Part shown: one piece after another, positions 24,794-33,754 of the stretch
Position numbering within the stretch: the stretch's first letter is position 1
How the letters are laid out: each line of letters opens with the position of its first letter
Origin: Paenibacillus sp. 481
GTDB taxonomy: Bacteria; Bacillota; Bacilli; Paenibacillales; Paenibacillaceae
DNA: 64,000 nt
Reading direction: 5' to 3'
Assembly (NCBI RefSeq): GCF_021223605.1
Contig: NZ_CP075175.1
Span: 2,026,001 to 2,090,000, forward strand
Notes under the pieces: generated by a model
What the model was told of the DNA's origin: nothing
Seen by the model: the letters and a program-made list of their open reading frames with translations, nothing else
The model's database searches: none
Made by a program: the position numbers and the translations under genes

Positions 24794-27700
24794 CTATTTC
24801 GAACCTTCTTTCTTCACAGTTTCACTCTGCATATCTAACAGCGGGTACACTTTCTCTCCAATACGGACTTTGCTATCCTTAGGTATGTCGACACCTGTTC
24901 CAAGCTGGAATGTGACCGAATAAGGATATGCCTCTAAATTAGGCTGCGCCTGTCCATCCTGCGGCGTTTGCAGCGTTTGTGGCTTCTCGCCTTCTCCTAC
25001 TGCCGCTTTAGAATTGTTGTTCGCTACATTACTTTCATTACGTTCATTATTTTGAGTACTACCTGCAGTTTCATTGTTAGCCGTACTTGTACTGCTATTT
25101 TCACCGTCTTGGCTGCCCTTATTTGCTTTAACCGGGTTATCATCGGACTTCGCATCACACATCGATACCGGATTAAACGCGCCAAATGCCTCATTTGTAC
25201 CATCAGGCTTTTCTATCACAATACTAGTCGCGCTAAAAGATTGACACACTTGCTCGCTTGCGAAGCGGAACACCATTTGCATCTTTCCGCCTTTGCCCGC
25301 AGCGTTGCCAGTACTGCCTGCCTTCCCGCTTCCCTGCACCTGCTCCACATACACCAAAGGTTCTTCGGCCCCAGCTTTCGGATCTTTAGATGTGGCTCCT
25401 GCCTCTTTCGAAGCTTCAGTATCTACAGGAGTTAACGCAGGAACGTCGACCTGTGCAACCGGCCCCTTATCCTTATTAATAACACCCGCGGCCTGTAGCC
25501 CATAATAAGCCCCCGCACCAATTACGGCAACGGATACGGAGATGATGCTACCTAGCAGAATCGATCTTTTGCTGCGTGAAAAAAATCGGATCAGCGGTGA
25601 TGACAACTCCAACTTGGCCTTGTCATACACCACTTTAAGCGTAGGAACCGCTGTGTTGAAATATTGCTTGCGATTAGACCGTTTCTTAAACGCATCCCGA
25701 TCATGCTTCTTAAAATAAGTTAAAATGGCCGCTGCATAAGTTGGATGCAGCTTTCTTCCTTGCGTAAAGTCAGGATGCTTGGCCGACCAATTGATAAACG
25801 CATACACGGTTTGCTTCTCTTTTGCATGCTTGTGCACAAAATGAAGCAATGCTCCGTACTCAATCAGCATGTCGTCATTCGCAATCCGATAATAGGCCAG
25901 CACCATGCGCTCGAATTGAGTTGGCTCAACTTCATGCTGCAACCAAGAGCGCCCTAATTGCTGCACACTGTCCATTTCCATCGACGTAATGCCGTCGAAT
26001 ACCGTTTCATCAGGGGCACGCTCACTAAACCAGCGATAAGCGGATTGCATGACCGCTGCCTTCGATTTCAGCCGTTGCTCAAGCGGCGCCACTAATGCAC
26101 TAACTTCGCCTGCTTGCTTGAACAAATCCATTTGCAGCAACTGTTCTTTCGTCAACGAGTCCAGTTTCACATTCGTTAACAACATTAAACTTACCGTCAC
26201 GTAAAAGGAATTGAACAGTTCATCGCTTAGCGAAGCATGACGCAACTTCCCTAACTGCTCACGTGCCTCATTCACTGCCGCAACTAAATCCACTTCCCGT
26301 TCAAGCTTGTCCACCAACTGCCCTTTTGCCAAGTCCGCAAAAGCAGGCAGCCTCAGCACCTGTGGGTGAATTCTACTCCACTCCTGCACCGAATTAATGA
26401 CATCCCTTGCTCGTGGAGCTGCTTGAAACTTCGTCAATATATACGGCTCAAACAATGTGGCCGCCAGCCCACTGTCGAGCAATTTATCAAAGAAAGCCTT
26501 ACTAAGCGCTGGATTCTGCTCAACTATTTCATAAAAAGCTGAGACACCTGTTCCCGTCTTGCGACTCGGCGAATTAGACGATGCAAACGAAGATGATGTT
26601 GAAAATGCAGGTGCGGACGCATTATTAATGGTGCGAATCATACATTCGACCAACGCACCTTCGATGCCGCTCCCAGCAAGTCGATAGTAATCTTTAAAGC
26701 ACTCAACAAGCGACGGCTCCGGTACGGCACCTAACTTAACAGCGTCGAACTCGCGCTTAAACAACGCGAGAAACAACTCATTCAGCCTTCTTTTGCCTAC
26801 GAGTGCTCCTTGTGGTGCCAAATAATCGAGCAAGCTCCGCAGAACCGTACTTTTATTCGCCTCATAACTAGCGATACCGCCCTCTTCAATTTGGTAGAGG
26901 ACAGCTAGTTCATGATAGCTGGTCAGCGCTGATTTACGCGGCAGTTCCATATCCGCCAGCATCAACTCGGCAAACGAATAGAAGCTCTCTGCCCGCTCCA
27001 GACGACCAAGATTGCTCCATGCGAAATCCAAATACGGCTGGGCCGACCAATCCAACTCGACATTCGTTACCCGCCCCGTAGCGATATCGAAAGTATAATC
27101 CTTCTCGATATTGCGGTCGTTAGGGCGCAAGCTGCCCTTCTCCACGAACATCAAATGAATCGCTTTTTTACTTTGCGGCTCATTCGCATAAGTCATAAAC
27201 CCGAGCTGCCGTCGAATCGCATGCGGCAAACATGCATACAGCACCTCGAGCAGCAGCTTTGCTCGTTCCGATACGTGCTCAATCGGAACGTCCAGCGCGA
27301 CGTACACTTTTTTCTTGCCTGCGACAGCAGACATAACCGCAAACAGCAATTGCTTGAACAGCTTCTCGTGGATGTTCAATTCTGTAAGTAGCGCCTTGTG
27401 AGATGAGGCTGCAAGCTGCTTCCCGACCACAGGCAAGCGTTCCAGCTCAGCAAGCTCCATGCCTCTTTCAATATCGTAGCTATCCGTAAAGGAGGCGTTC
27501 AGCCACGACGGGTAGTTCGCCACAATTTCCGCGGACTGCTCCGCAGAAATGATATAGTTGTGCGCAAAAAAGGCACTGCGCAAACCTGTAAAGTCCGCCG
27601 CCTGATACTGACTGACCCCGAGCACCGTTTCCCCGCTATCGGTATGAAACAAATGCATCGCTGCGGGATATAACGCAGCATCCTTCTCGCCACGCACAGT

Positions 27701-27874
27701 CAGTTCAGTCGGGGCATCGTATACGCAGAACGGGTGAATTACCTTTTTAATAAACGAGCTATCCAGCCCTCTCGATTTGGCAATCGTATCGTAACCTTCG
27801 GTAGAGCGAAAAATACCTCTTCTCTCCCGCGTATACATTTGCTGCTGAATCGGCTTGGGATGAAATGAACTCAC
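24794..27874 (-). CDS. GAP1-N2-like GTPase-associated protein, membrane-anchored
   Basis: A 1026-residue protein, last in the operon. The N-terminus (QQQMYTRERRGIFRSTEGYD, then TIAKSRGLD) resembles the type-2 N-terminal domain of GTPase-associated protein 1 (GAP1-N2). That domain was defined by its pairing with double-GTPases in predicted NTP-dependent conflict systems. A long helical middle region follows. One TM helix lies near residues 770-795 (SIISVSVAVIGAGAYYGLQ), after which a Ser/Asn/Gly/Lys-rich tail of about 230 residues would be outside the cell. The start is GTG, overlapping the GTPase stop by four bases (GTGA), so translation is coupled. The partnership with the GTPase is strongly supported by context; the biochemical role is inferred. 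Confidence 0.7.
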   Translation of the reverse strand: MSSFHPKPIQQQMYTRERRGIFRSTEGYDTIAKSRGLDSSFIKKVIHPFCVYDAPTELTVRGEKDAALYPAAMHLFHTDSGETVLGVSQYQAADFTGLRSAFFAHNYIISAEQSAEIVANYPSWLNASFTDSYDIERGMELAELERLPVVGKQLAASSHKALLTELNIHEKLFKQLLFAVMSAVAGKKKVYVALDVPIEHVSERAKLLLEVLYACLPHAIRRQLGFMTYANEPQSKKAIHLMFVEKGSLRPNDRNIEKDYTFDIATGRVTNVELDWSAQPYLDFAWSNLGRLERAESFYSFAELMLADMELPRKSALTSYHELAVLYQIEEGGIASYEANKSTVLRSLLDYLAPQGALVGKRRLNELFLALFKREFDAVKLGAVPEPSLVECFKDYYRLAGSGIEGALVECMIRTINNASAPAFSTSSSFASSNSPSRKTGTGVSAFYEIVEQNPALSKAFFDKLLDSGLAATLFEPYILTKFQAAPRARDVINSVQEWSRIHPQVLRLPAFADLAKGQLVDKLEREVDLVAAVNEAREQLGKLRHASLSDELFNSFYVTVSLMLLTNVKLDSLTKEQLLQMDLFKQAGEVSALVAPLEQRLKSKAAVMQSAYRWFSERAPDETVFDGITSMEMDSVQQLGRSWLQHEVEPTQFERMVLAYYRIANDDMLIEYGALLHFVHKHAKEKQTVYAFINWSAKHPDFTQGRKLHPTYAAAILTYFKKHDRDAFKKRSNRKQYFNTAVPTLKVVYDKAKLELSSPLIRFFSRSKRSILLGSIISVSVAVIGAGAYYGLQAAGVINKDKGPVAQVDVPALTPVDTEASKEAGATSKDPKAGAEEPLVYVEQVQGSGKAGSTGNAAGKGGKMQMVFRFASEQVCQSFSATSIVIEKPDGTNEAFGAFNPVSMCDAKSDDNPVKANKGSQDGENSSTSTANNETAGSTQNNERNESNVANNNSKAAVGEGEKPQTLQTPQDGQAQPNLEAYPYSVTFQLGTGVDIPKDSKVRIGEKVYPLLDMQSETVKKEGSK

Positions 27875-29133
27875 TGTTCCTCTCTCCCTTCGATATAATT
27901 CAATTTATAAAGCAACCAAATGAACGGCTCGTCAACCCGAATCGGGCTAACTACCCCTTGCAGCTTCTGGTTGACCGGATTGCTACCGAGTGCAGACACC
28001 GCAAAATAGGCCGTATCCGAAAAATACACATCCATCGTGCCTTTGAACGGGCGGTCTACTTTCTCTATAAAACGACGAACCTCACCATCAATGTTCTCAA
28101 ATTCGGTCAAATCCAAATATTTTCGGTGCACCATATTGTGAAAAATGTTGCTGTTCGGCTTAATATATTCGCCATCTTCATCTTTCAATGAATGCAGCAT
28201 ATCGCTTTTCGCCAGCACGACCGCTGTCGGAATGTCCGTCTTCGTCTTGTCCTCGTATGCGATGAAATCGCCGAACATCGTTAGCACAACGTCACGCGGC
28301 TCATCGTATTGCGACACCCACTCGCCTGGCTTGTCGCCGTATTTCATACGCAGCTTCTCGCGAATCGAGCGGATTTGCAGCGGATCAACCATAAATAAAA
28401 TGCCCGCTGAGTTTTTAATATGCTGACCGTGCAGCCCGAGATAGTCCTGATCGACCATCCCCTCACCAGCGACGTCAAAGAACACTAGCGTAAGCGGCGG
28501 CTTCGACTCATCTTTAAACACGAATTGGAAAATGAAAGGCTCCTGCATTTTCTCTTTTTGCGTCGAAGCGAGCAAATCGCCCCGCTCAAATAGCGGTTCT
28601 TCGTACATCGTACGGAATTTGCGGCTAATTTCCGCGTTCAGCGGCATGCACGCTGCATCGAAATGGTCCGCAGTCATGTGCTGCAACGTATGAATTAAGG
28701 ACGTCATGTACACCGATTTCCCGACTTGCGACGCTCCGATAATCGAAATAATATTGCTCGGGACCTTGCCCGCAGTTACAGGCAGCTCGTTATGGCATTT
28801 CGGACACAGTCTGCGTCGCGTCATGACGCCATAGCGGTCATTCAGTCCGATTAATACGTTATCCGAATACATACGATGCTCTTCCGGTATATCATGCGGC
28901 TGAATAATCGCTTCAATATCGTAAACGGTATCGAGACCAAAACGCTCCCGATACCGGTTTAATAGCTCATCCTCGCCCAAGGCGTAATTTTCATCGTCCT
29001 CCCGATGGTGGGCCGCACGAAAGACGACATCCTCCGGGGAAAATTTACTGAAGCAGTACGGACACACAATATCGTAAAATAGCGGCTTCGGTGCCGCCTT
29101 CGGTTTTTTTTTGAACAAATCAAAAATGCCCAT
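27871..29133 (-). CDS. Zinc-ribbon P-loop GTPase (DO-GTPase2-like)
   Basis: A 420-residue protein. A split zinc ribbon is formed by C24/C27 (VCPYC) and C110/C113 (LCPKC). The GTPase core follows: Walker A GASQVGKS at 133-140, Walker B with switch II FFDVAGEG at 219-225, and the guanine-specificity motif AKSD at 308-311. This layout fits the DO-GTPase class of the TRAFAC GTPases that co-occur with GAP1 proteins. It is cytoplasmic, with no TM. GGAGG precedes the ATG by eight bases; the gene lies 13 bases after the 213-residue gene and overlaps the GAP1-like gene. It is likely the nucleotide-driven switch of the apparatus. Confidence 0.85.
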   Translation of the reverse strand: MGIFDLFKKKPKAAPKPLFYDIVCPYCFSKFSPEDVVFRAAHHREDDENYALGEDELLNRYRERFGLDTVYDIEAIIQPHDIPEEHRMYSDNVLIGLNDRYGVMTRRRLCPKCHNELPVTAGKVPSNIISIIGASQVGKSVYMTSLIHTLQHMTADHFDAACMPLNAEISRKFRTMYEEPLFERGDLLASTQKEKMQEPFIFQFVFKDESKPPLTLVFFDVAGEGMVDQDYLGLHGQHIKNSAGILFMVDPLQIRSIREKLRMKYGDKPGEWVSQYDEPRDVVLTMFGDFIAYEDKTKTDIPTAVVLAKSDMLHSLKDEDGEYIKPNSNIFHNMVHRKYLDLTEFENIDGEVRRFIEKVDRPFKGTMDVYFSDTAYFAVSALGSNPVNQKLQGVVSPIRVDEPFIWLLYKLNYIEGREEQ

Positions 29134-29146
29134 CTCATTAGCCTCC

Positions 29147-29788
29147 CTATTCCGGTACTAACTCGTACATATGCCCATATCGACGACCATCGGTAAAAAA
29201 TAAGCGCACATAATCGTCCTTGCCTACTTCAATCACAGGCAGCACATTGCGACCAGCTGCAAAATCCCCCACGAACGGATACATCGTTCCGTCCTCTTTG
29301 TTCAGCGGCGAACCGCCTTGTTTTTTGACATAACAGAGCACGTCCTTGGAAAAAGGCACTTCCGCCTTCACCTCGATTTGCACCGTCTTGTATTTGCGAA
29401 ACAAGCTGCTTTTATGCCGAATGGAAAAATAAATTTTGGCCTTGCCTGTGCTCACTAGCAGCTGATTCTCGCCGTGTTGCTGACGAATAAGCACGGTGTC
29501 TGCAATCGTTGCCGAATTGGCACAGGCATAAATCGTGTACACGTACCGCCCGATACCTTCAATTCGGTCATGGTAACCGTTATTCGCTTTGTATTCATCT
29601 TTCGTATATAGCTTCATCTGAGAGGCAGAAGTCGGCTCGCTCCTAACAGCATCCGCATCTGCTTTATGAATAAATACGGCCTGCACACCGTCCGGCCAGC
29701 GCCAGCGCAGTGTGCAGCGATCGTCATCAATTTGGTGCACGCAATCGGAAATAACGGGCGAAGTGGAATCCGCTTCGATGAACTGCAT
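29147..29788 (-). CDS. Beta-rich protein of the tubulin/GTPase operon, unknown function
   Basis: A 213-residue protein with no signal peptide or TM and a predicted all-beta character. The N-terminal 90 residues (DRCTLRWRWPDGVQAVFIH, then GIGRYVYTIYACA) look like a fibronectin-III-like sandwich. The second half (IYFSIRHKSSLFRKYKTVQIEV) may be another. I do not recognise a named family. GGGGAGG precedes the ATG and the gaps to both neighbours are under 25 bases, so it is an integral operon member. It may be an adaptor between the vWA protein and the GTPase. Confidence 0.7.
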   Translation of the reverse strand: MQFIEADSTSPVISDCVHQIDDDRCTLRWRWPDGVQAVFIHKADADAVRSEPTSASQMKLYTKDEYKANNGYHDRIEGIGRYVYTIYACANSATIADTVLIRQQHGENQLLVSTGKAKIYFSIRHKSSLFRKYKTVQIEVKAEVPFSKDVLCYVKKQGGSPLNKEDGTMYPFVGDFAAGRNVLPVIEVGKDDYVRLFFTDGRRYGHMYELVPE

Positions 29789-29810
29789 AAGTCGTTAATC
29801 CTCCCCGTCT

Positions 29811-31091
29811 TTAAAATCCTCTGCTTGTGTTATCCGTTGGCCGCTCGGCAAAGCCATCTCCTGCACGCCCGGCACGACCAGCCCGATTTCTAGCATCGTA
29901 TAGCTGACCGCTTTCCTTAATCGGGACAATAATCGTGAACATGGCGATCACACCTGCTAAAATAAGGTCTGCTAACAAGCGCGTTACACCGTCCGTAAAC
30001 CATTGCCCTGACAAGCCCGCTTCCAGCAGCAAGCCAGCGATAAGTCCAGCCACCACGCCGCCGATCGCAAAGCTTCTAGCAAGAAAGCGATTGTCGAACA
30101 CGAGGCCAAGTGCCACACCGATTGCCGCGCCAATGAGAACAAGCGCTACAACGCGTAGTACTGCATAGTAGGTGCTATCACTCAACGGACCTTTCCGCTC
30201 GGTAATAAGCGAGCGATCATCGATGCTGTCATAAATTTTTTGGAATATGAACGACAAATCTTCGGTATTGGCAACATCGTAATAACGTCCGCCCGTCTGT
30301 TCTGCGATGTCTCGCAATAGATTCGAGCCTTGCGCATCTACTAGACTAAGCCCAATCGTATTCGCTGCGATGCCCTGCTCGATATATGGAGACAACACTT
30401 TGTTGCGATCGAGCTGGCTAAACCCATCTGACAGCAAAATGACCATTTTACCGCGTCCAGATTCATCATGATCCCGAATGTGATCCATAGCTTCTGTCAT
30501 AGCGAGACCAATGTCTGTACCATCTGTCGTTTTCTTAATGGAATCTATCTTCCCCATTACACTATCCTTGGTAGCTTGATCCGATAATTGCACAAACGGC
30601 TGTAACAGTTCAGCCTGACTATTAAACGTGATGATAGCTACTCTCTTATCTGAATCCATCTCACCTACTAATTGTTTAGCCGCCTTATACCGATCGTCTC
30701 GCGGATCGGTCTTTTCCATGCTGCCCGAATTGTCGATCACGAGCACAATATCTTTAACAGATTTCACACTGCCAAGATTGACTTTGTATACAAAATCGAG
30801 CGCCAGCCCGAGTACAAACAGCATTACGAGTGTCGCTGGTATAAGCAGCTTCCAAGAAGCGGCCACATACCGCTGTCGCCATGATTGACCGTTGAGCTGT
30901 GGCTTGATCATTTCAGCCACAAGGCAAGACAGGCCGATACACAAGGCAAGAATGCCGAAGTACAGGCCTGTCAGCACGATACCCGGCAGCTCACCCGTAT
31001 ACATTTGCAGCACAATTTCACCCGCAATAAAGCCAATAAAGCCTCCGATCAAGCTGAACAACACTAAGAGCAAATTTATTTTTCGCTGCAT
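29811..31091 (-). CDS. Membrane vWA-domain protein
   Basis: A 426-residue protein. Two or three N-terminal TM helices (to about residue 100) are followed by a von Willebrand factor A domain with an intact MIDAS: DNSGS at 120-124, the Thr in TDGTDIGLAM, and the Asp in ILLSDGFS. Three or four further TM helices come after residue 310 (LIGAAIGVALGLVF, GGVVAGLIAGLLLEAG, LILAGVIAMFTIIVP). A Ring-like Arg/Gly tail ends it. The vWA domain's side of the membrane depends on the helix count. With MIDAS intact it should bind partners in a Mg-dependent way. It shows BatA/BatB-like layout but without the neighbouring MoxR ATPase typical of those operons. Confidence 0.85.
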   Translation of the reverse strand: MQRKINLLLVLFSLIGGFIGFIAGEIVLQMYTGELPGIVLTGLYFGILALCIGLSCLVAEMIKPQLNGQSWRQRYVAASWKLLIPATLVMLFVLGLALDFVYKVNLGSVKSVKDIVLVIDNSGSMEKTDPRDDRYKAAKQLVGEMDSDKRVAIITFNSQAELLQPFVQLSDQATKDSVMGKIDSIKKTTDGTDIGLAMTEAMDHIRDHDESGRGKMVILLSDGFSQLDRNKVLSPYIEQGIAANTIGLSLVDAQGSNLLRDIAEQTGGRYYDVANTEDLSFIFQKIYDSIDDRSLITERKGPLSDSTYYAVLRVVALVLIGAAIGVALGLVFDNRFLARSFAIGGVVAGLIAGLLLEAGLSGQWFTDGVTRLLADLILAGVIAMFTIIVPIKESGQLYDARNRAGRAGRAGDGFAERPTDNTSRGF

Positions 31092-31192
31092 GTTGATTGC
31101 ATCCTTTCACAAGGTATCCTATTGTTATGACGTTTCAAAAAGTTCCCTGAACGTTTAAGTAGAAATGAAGAACTAGGTAGCCACTCACGACA

Positions 31193-33754
31193 TTAGCGCA
31201 GCTCAGGCAGTCTACTCTGTTCCATACCATGAAACTCGTAACCGCTCGCCACATAGTGCTCATAGTACACTTTACCGTTCCGGTAATACATCAGATCCTC
31301 GAGATGGAAGCCACCCATTAAATTGAGCTTCTCCACGCCACTGCTCCGCTTTTCATGCACGCAGCCCAACTTGTAAATGCGTGATGTCTCGTCCGCACTT
31401 CGGGCATAGCGGATAAACTCGCTCGTATGATCGCCGAAGAAATACTTTTCCTCATAGCGATGCTCATGCGTGTAATCAAAGAGCCGAATATTAATTTCCG
31501 CGTTGTGCTCCAAAGTGGCGTACAGCTTTTTAAACAGCTCCGCCTTCGACAGCACTTGCTTGTTGCTATAATCGACCGCCACATTGGCCCGTCGCAACAG
31601 CTCCTCTTCGAACGTCTGCTGAAACGGCTCAGCCGTGAGTAGTTCATGACGGCACACGTGCAGCAATCGCTGGCACAGTGCTGCAATTCCTTGGTCTAGC
31701 AGCCGCGGAATATGACCGATATACCGTTCTTCGAAGAAAGCCGTAGCGCCTCGCTTAGCCTCGAACTCGTGCATAACGGTTTCGGTAACCCGTCCGTAAT
31801 ATTCTAAAATGTTCTGTCCGATATAATCGTCAGCCATACGAATGCTGTCCGTGGCTGCTCGTTGCAGTTGTTCCTCCAACTGCTCCAACTGCTGCACCTG
31901 ACGTTTGCAGTCCGCATGCAAATGCGCAAGCTCCAACTCATAACGACGATGCAGCTTAAGTTCCGTTTCTAAGCGTAATATTTCAAGCTTATGGCGATAC
32001 ACCTTATCGAAGAAGCAGCGAATAAAGCTGCGCAAATTGTGCTTATCCATAAGTGGCAATCGTTGAAATGACTGATCCTCGACCCGCTCCACATAGAGCT
32101 GCTCAAGGTCTATCTTCAACGCTTCCAGCTCCTTGGCTATTTGCTGAATCGTTAAGCGCAGCTCTTTGAGCACGCTATCCTTCTCATTTGCTTCATCTGT
32201 CCATTGATAGATGTGGAAAAAGCTAAGCTGCGGCTGGTTAGTCATATGCTGCTGAACAGCACCACGCAATTGCTCGGCAGCAGCAAATTGCTCCACGTAT
32301 TGCTCCGCTTCGCGCTCATAGTTGCTGCGGAAATATACGCGGCAGCCATCTCCGAATAGCGCGTCTTCCGCCTCACGCAAAGACATCCGCTTCAGCTTGC
32401 TGTAGCTCATATCGTGCGTCATAATTCCGCTCATATCGCCCAGCTTCCCTTCATCAGGGACAGCAGTGGCTGTGCGTCCTGCCATGGCCGCCGCATCAAG
32501 TCCGAAGAAGGTCAGCTTCTCTTTCGCTGACCACGGAAGCTCGGCTTGCATGCGCAGCAGCAATTGGCGATAGAAATGATATAGCACCGTCAACGCGATC
32601 GATTCATTCGGCCGCTTTACTTTGGAAAACCCAGCGGACACATAGCCTTGACGGCCCGATTCCGTCATGATGTTATTTTTGAACGACGTATTATTGTAAC
32701 TGTTCAAGTTCAACTCATGAGCCGCATCTTTCAACTTGCGGTTTTTCAGCAAGCTGACGTGACAAATGATTTCATAGTTGTCGTCCATGTCACGAAATGA
32801 TGAAATACCGCGTTCATTTTTGTCTGATAGCAAATAGACAAGGTCGAACAACGGCGAAGCCGCATGGGTTACCGGAATCGAGATGCCATCTTCCGTCACC
32901 TGCAAGCGGGCGGAAAAGGTATAATCCGCACGCTGCATGCCATCTAGCTCTCGCAAAAAAGCGACGCCTACCGAGCTGGAGTAGCCAAACGTCTCGACCT
33001 GCTCGCGCTCACTAATTAACGTAAACAAATCCATTTGCACCGATTTGAACGACTGATTGAAAATCGCTTTCGCCAGCAGCGATATTTCGGGAACGAACAC
33101 ATTAAGCGGATCATCGACCCGCGTAATGATGGACAAATGAATGCGATCAAACGACGAATACAATCGGCCGTAATCCGCAATCTGATGACTAACTTGCCGC
33201 AGCATACGATTCAACTCAACGAGCAATCGTTCTTCGCGGTAAAAAGCGTCATACACCTCTTTGCGCAACGTCTTCCCGTTCTCTGCATCTGAGCGTGCAG
33301 GCACAGGAAGAGCAAGGGTACTTAGCCGACTTAGCCCTTGCTGCCTGCCAGTCTCGCGGGTCTCCTGGGTCTCCCCTTGTGAAACAGAGGAGACCGCTGA
33401 ACCTGCTGCGACTGCCGAATCTACTGAGGCTGTTGAGATCGTCGAGTCTGCTGAGACTGTCGAAATCTCCGAGCTCTTCGAGAACGTCGAGTTCTTCGGG
33501 TTAGTTGAGTCCGCTGAGACAGCCGAGCCTGTAGCTGCTTGTGAACCGATATGAACGTACATCACACCATCACTGTTATCCCACTTCTTGTCGTTAATCT
33601 GGATGATCGGGTCAATCGCATCGACCGTCTTATCTCCGATAAACAAAAATACAGCCGGATAATGTATGCTGCTCTGATCGTCGCCCTGATCGGTCAACTT
33701 CTCTTCCGCAGCCGCATATTCAGTTGCGAATGGTTCCAACAATGCATTCATCAT
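31193..33754 (-). CDS. Large unknown protein encoded directly after the tubulin-like gene
   Basis: An 853-residue cytoplasmic protein with no recognised catalytic motif. The start follows the tubulin-like stop without a gap, implying coupled translation and near-equal amounts. Residues about 72-130 are an Ala/Ser/Thr/Val low-complexity stretch (STVSADSTISTASVDSAVAA). Residues about 175-340 (FDRIHLSIITRVDDPLNVFV, LFDLVYLLSDKNERG) are alpha/beta and might be a degenerate tubulin-like fold without the nucleotide loop. Residues about 520-680 are long, Leu/Glu/Gln-rich coiled coils. It may be the obligate partner of the tubulin-like protein. Two ATG codons stand in tandem at 33754 and 33751. Confidence 0.7.
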   Translation of the reverse strand: MMNALLEPFATEYAAAEEKLTDQGDDQSSIHYPAVFLFIGDKTVDAIDPIIQINDKKWDNSDGVMYVHIGSQAATGSAVSADSTNPKNSTFSKSSEISTVSADSTISTASVDSAVAAGSAVSSVSQGETQETRETGRQQGLSRLSTLALPVPARSDAENGKTLRKEVYDAFYREERLLVELNRMLRQVSHQIADYGRLYSSFDRIHLSIITRVDDPLNVFVPEISLLAKAIFNQSFKSVQMDLFTLISEREQVETFGYSSSVGVAFLRELDGMQRADYTFSARLQVTEDGISIPVTHAASPLFDLVYLLSDKNERGISSFRDMDDNYEIICHVSLLKNRKLKDAAHELNLNSYNNTSFKNNIMTESGRQGYVSAGFSKVKRPNESIALTVLYHFYRQLLLRMQAELPWSAKEKLTFFGLDAAAMAGRTATAVPDEGKLGDMSGIMTHDMSYSKLKRMSLREAEDALFGDGCRVYFRSNYEREAEQYVEQFAAAEQLRGAVQQHMTNQPQLSFFHIYQWTDEANEKDSVLKELRLTIQQIAKELEALKIDLEQLYVERVEDQSFQRLPLMDKHNLRSFIRCFFDKVYRHKLEILRLETELKLHRRYELELAHLHADCKRQVQQLEQLEEQLQRAATDSIRMADDYIGQNILEYYGRVTETVMHEFEAKRGATAFFEERYIGHIPRLLDQGIAALCQRLLHVCRHELLTAEPFQQTFEEELLRRANVAVDYSNKQVLSKAELFKKLYATLEHNAEINIRLFDYTHEHRYEEKYFFGDHTSEFIRYARSADETSRIYKLGCVHEKRSSGVEKLNLMGGFHLEDLMYYRNGKVYYEHYVASGYEFHGMEQSRLPELR

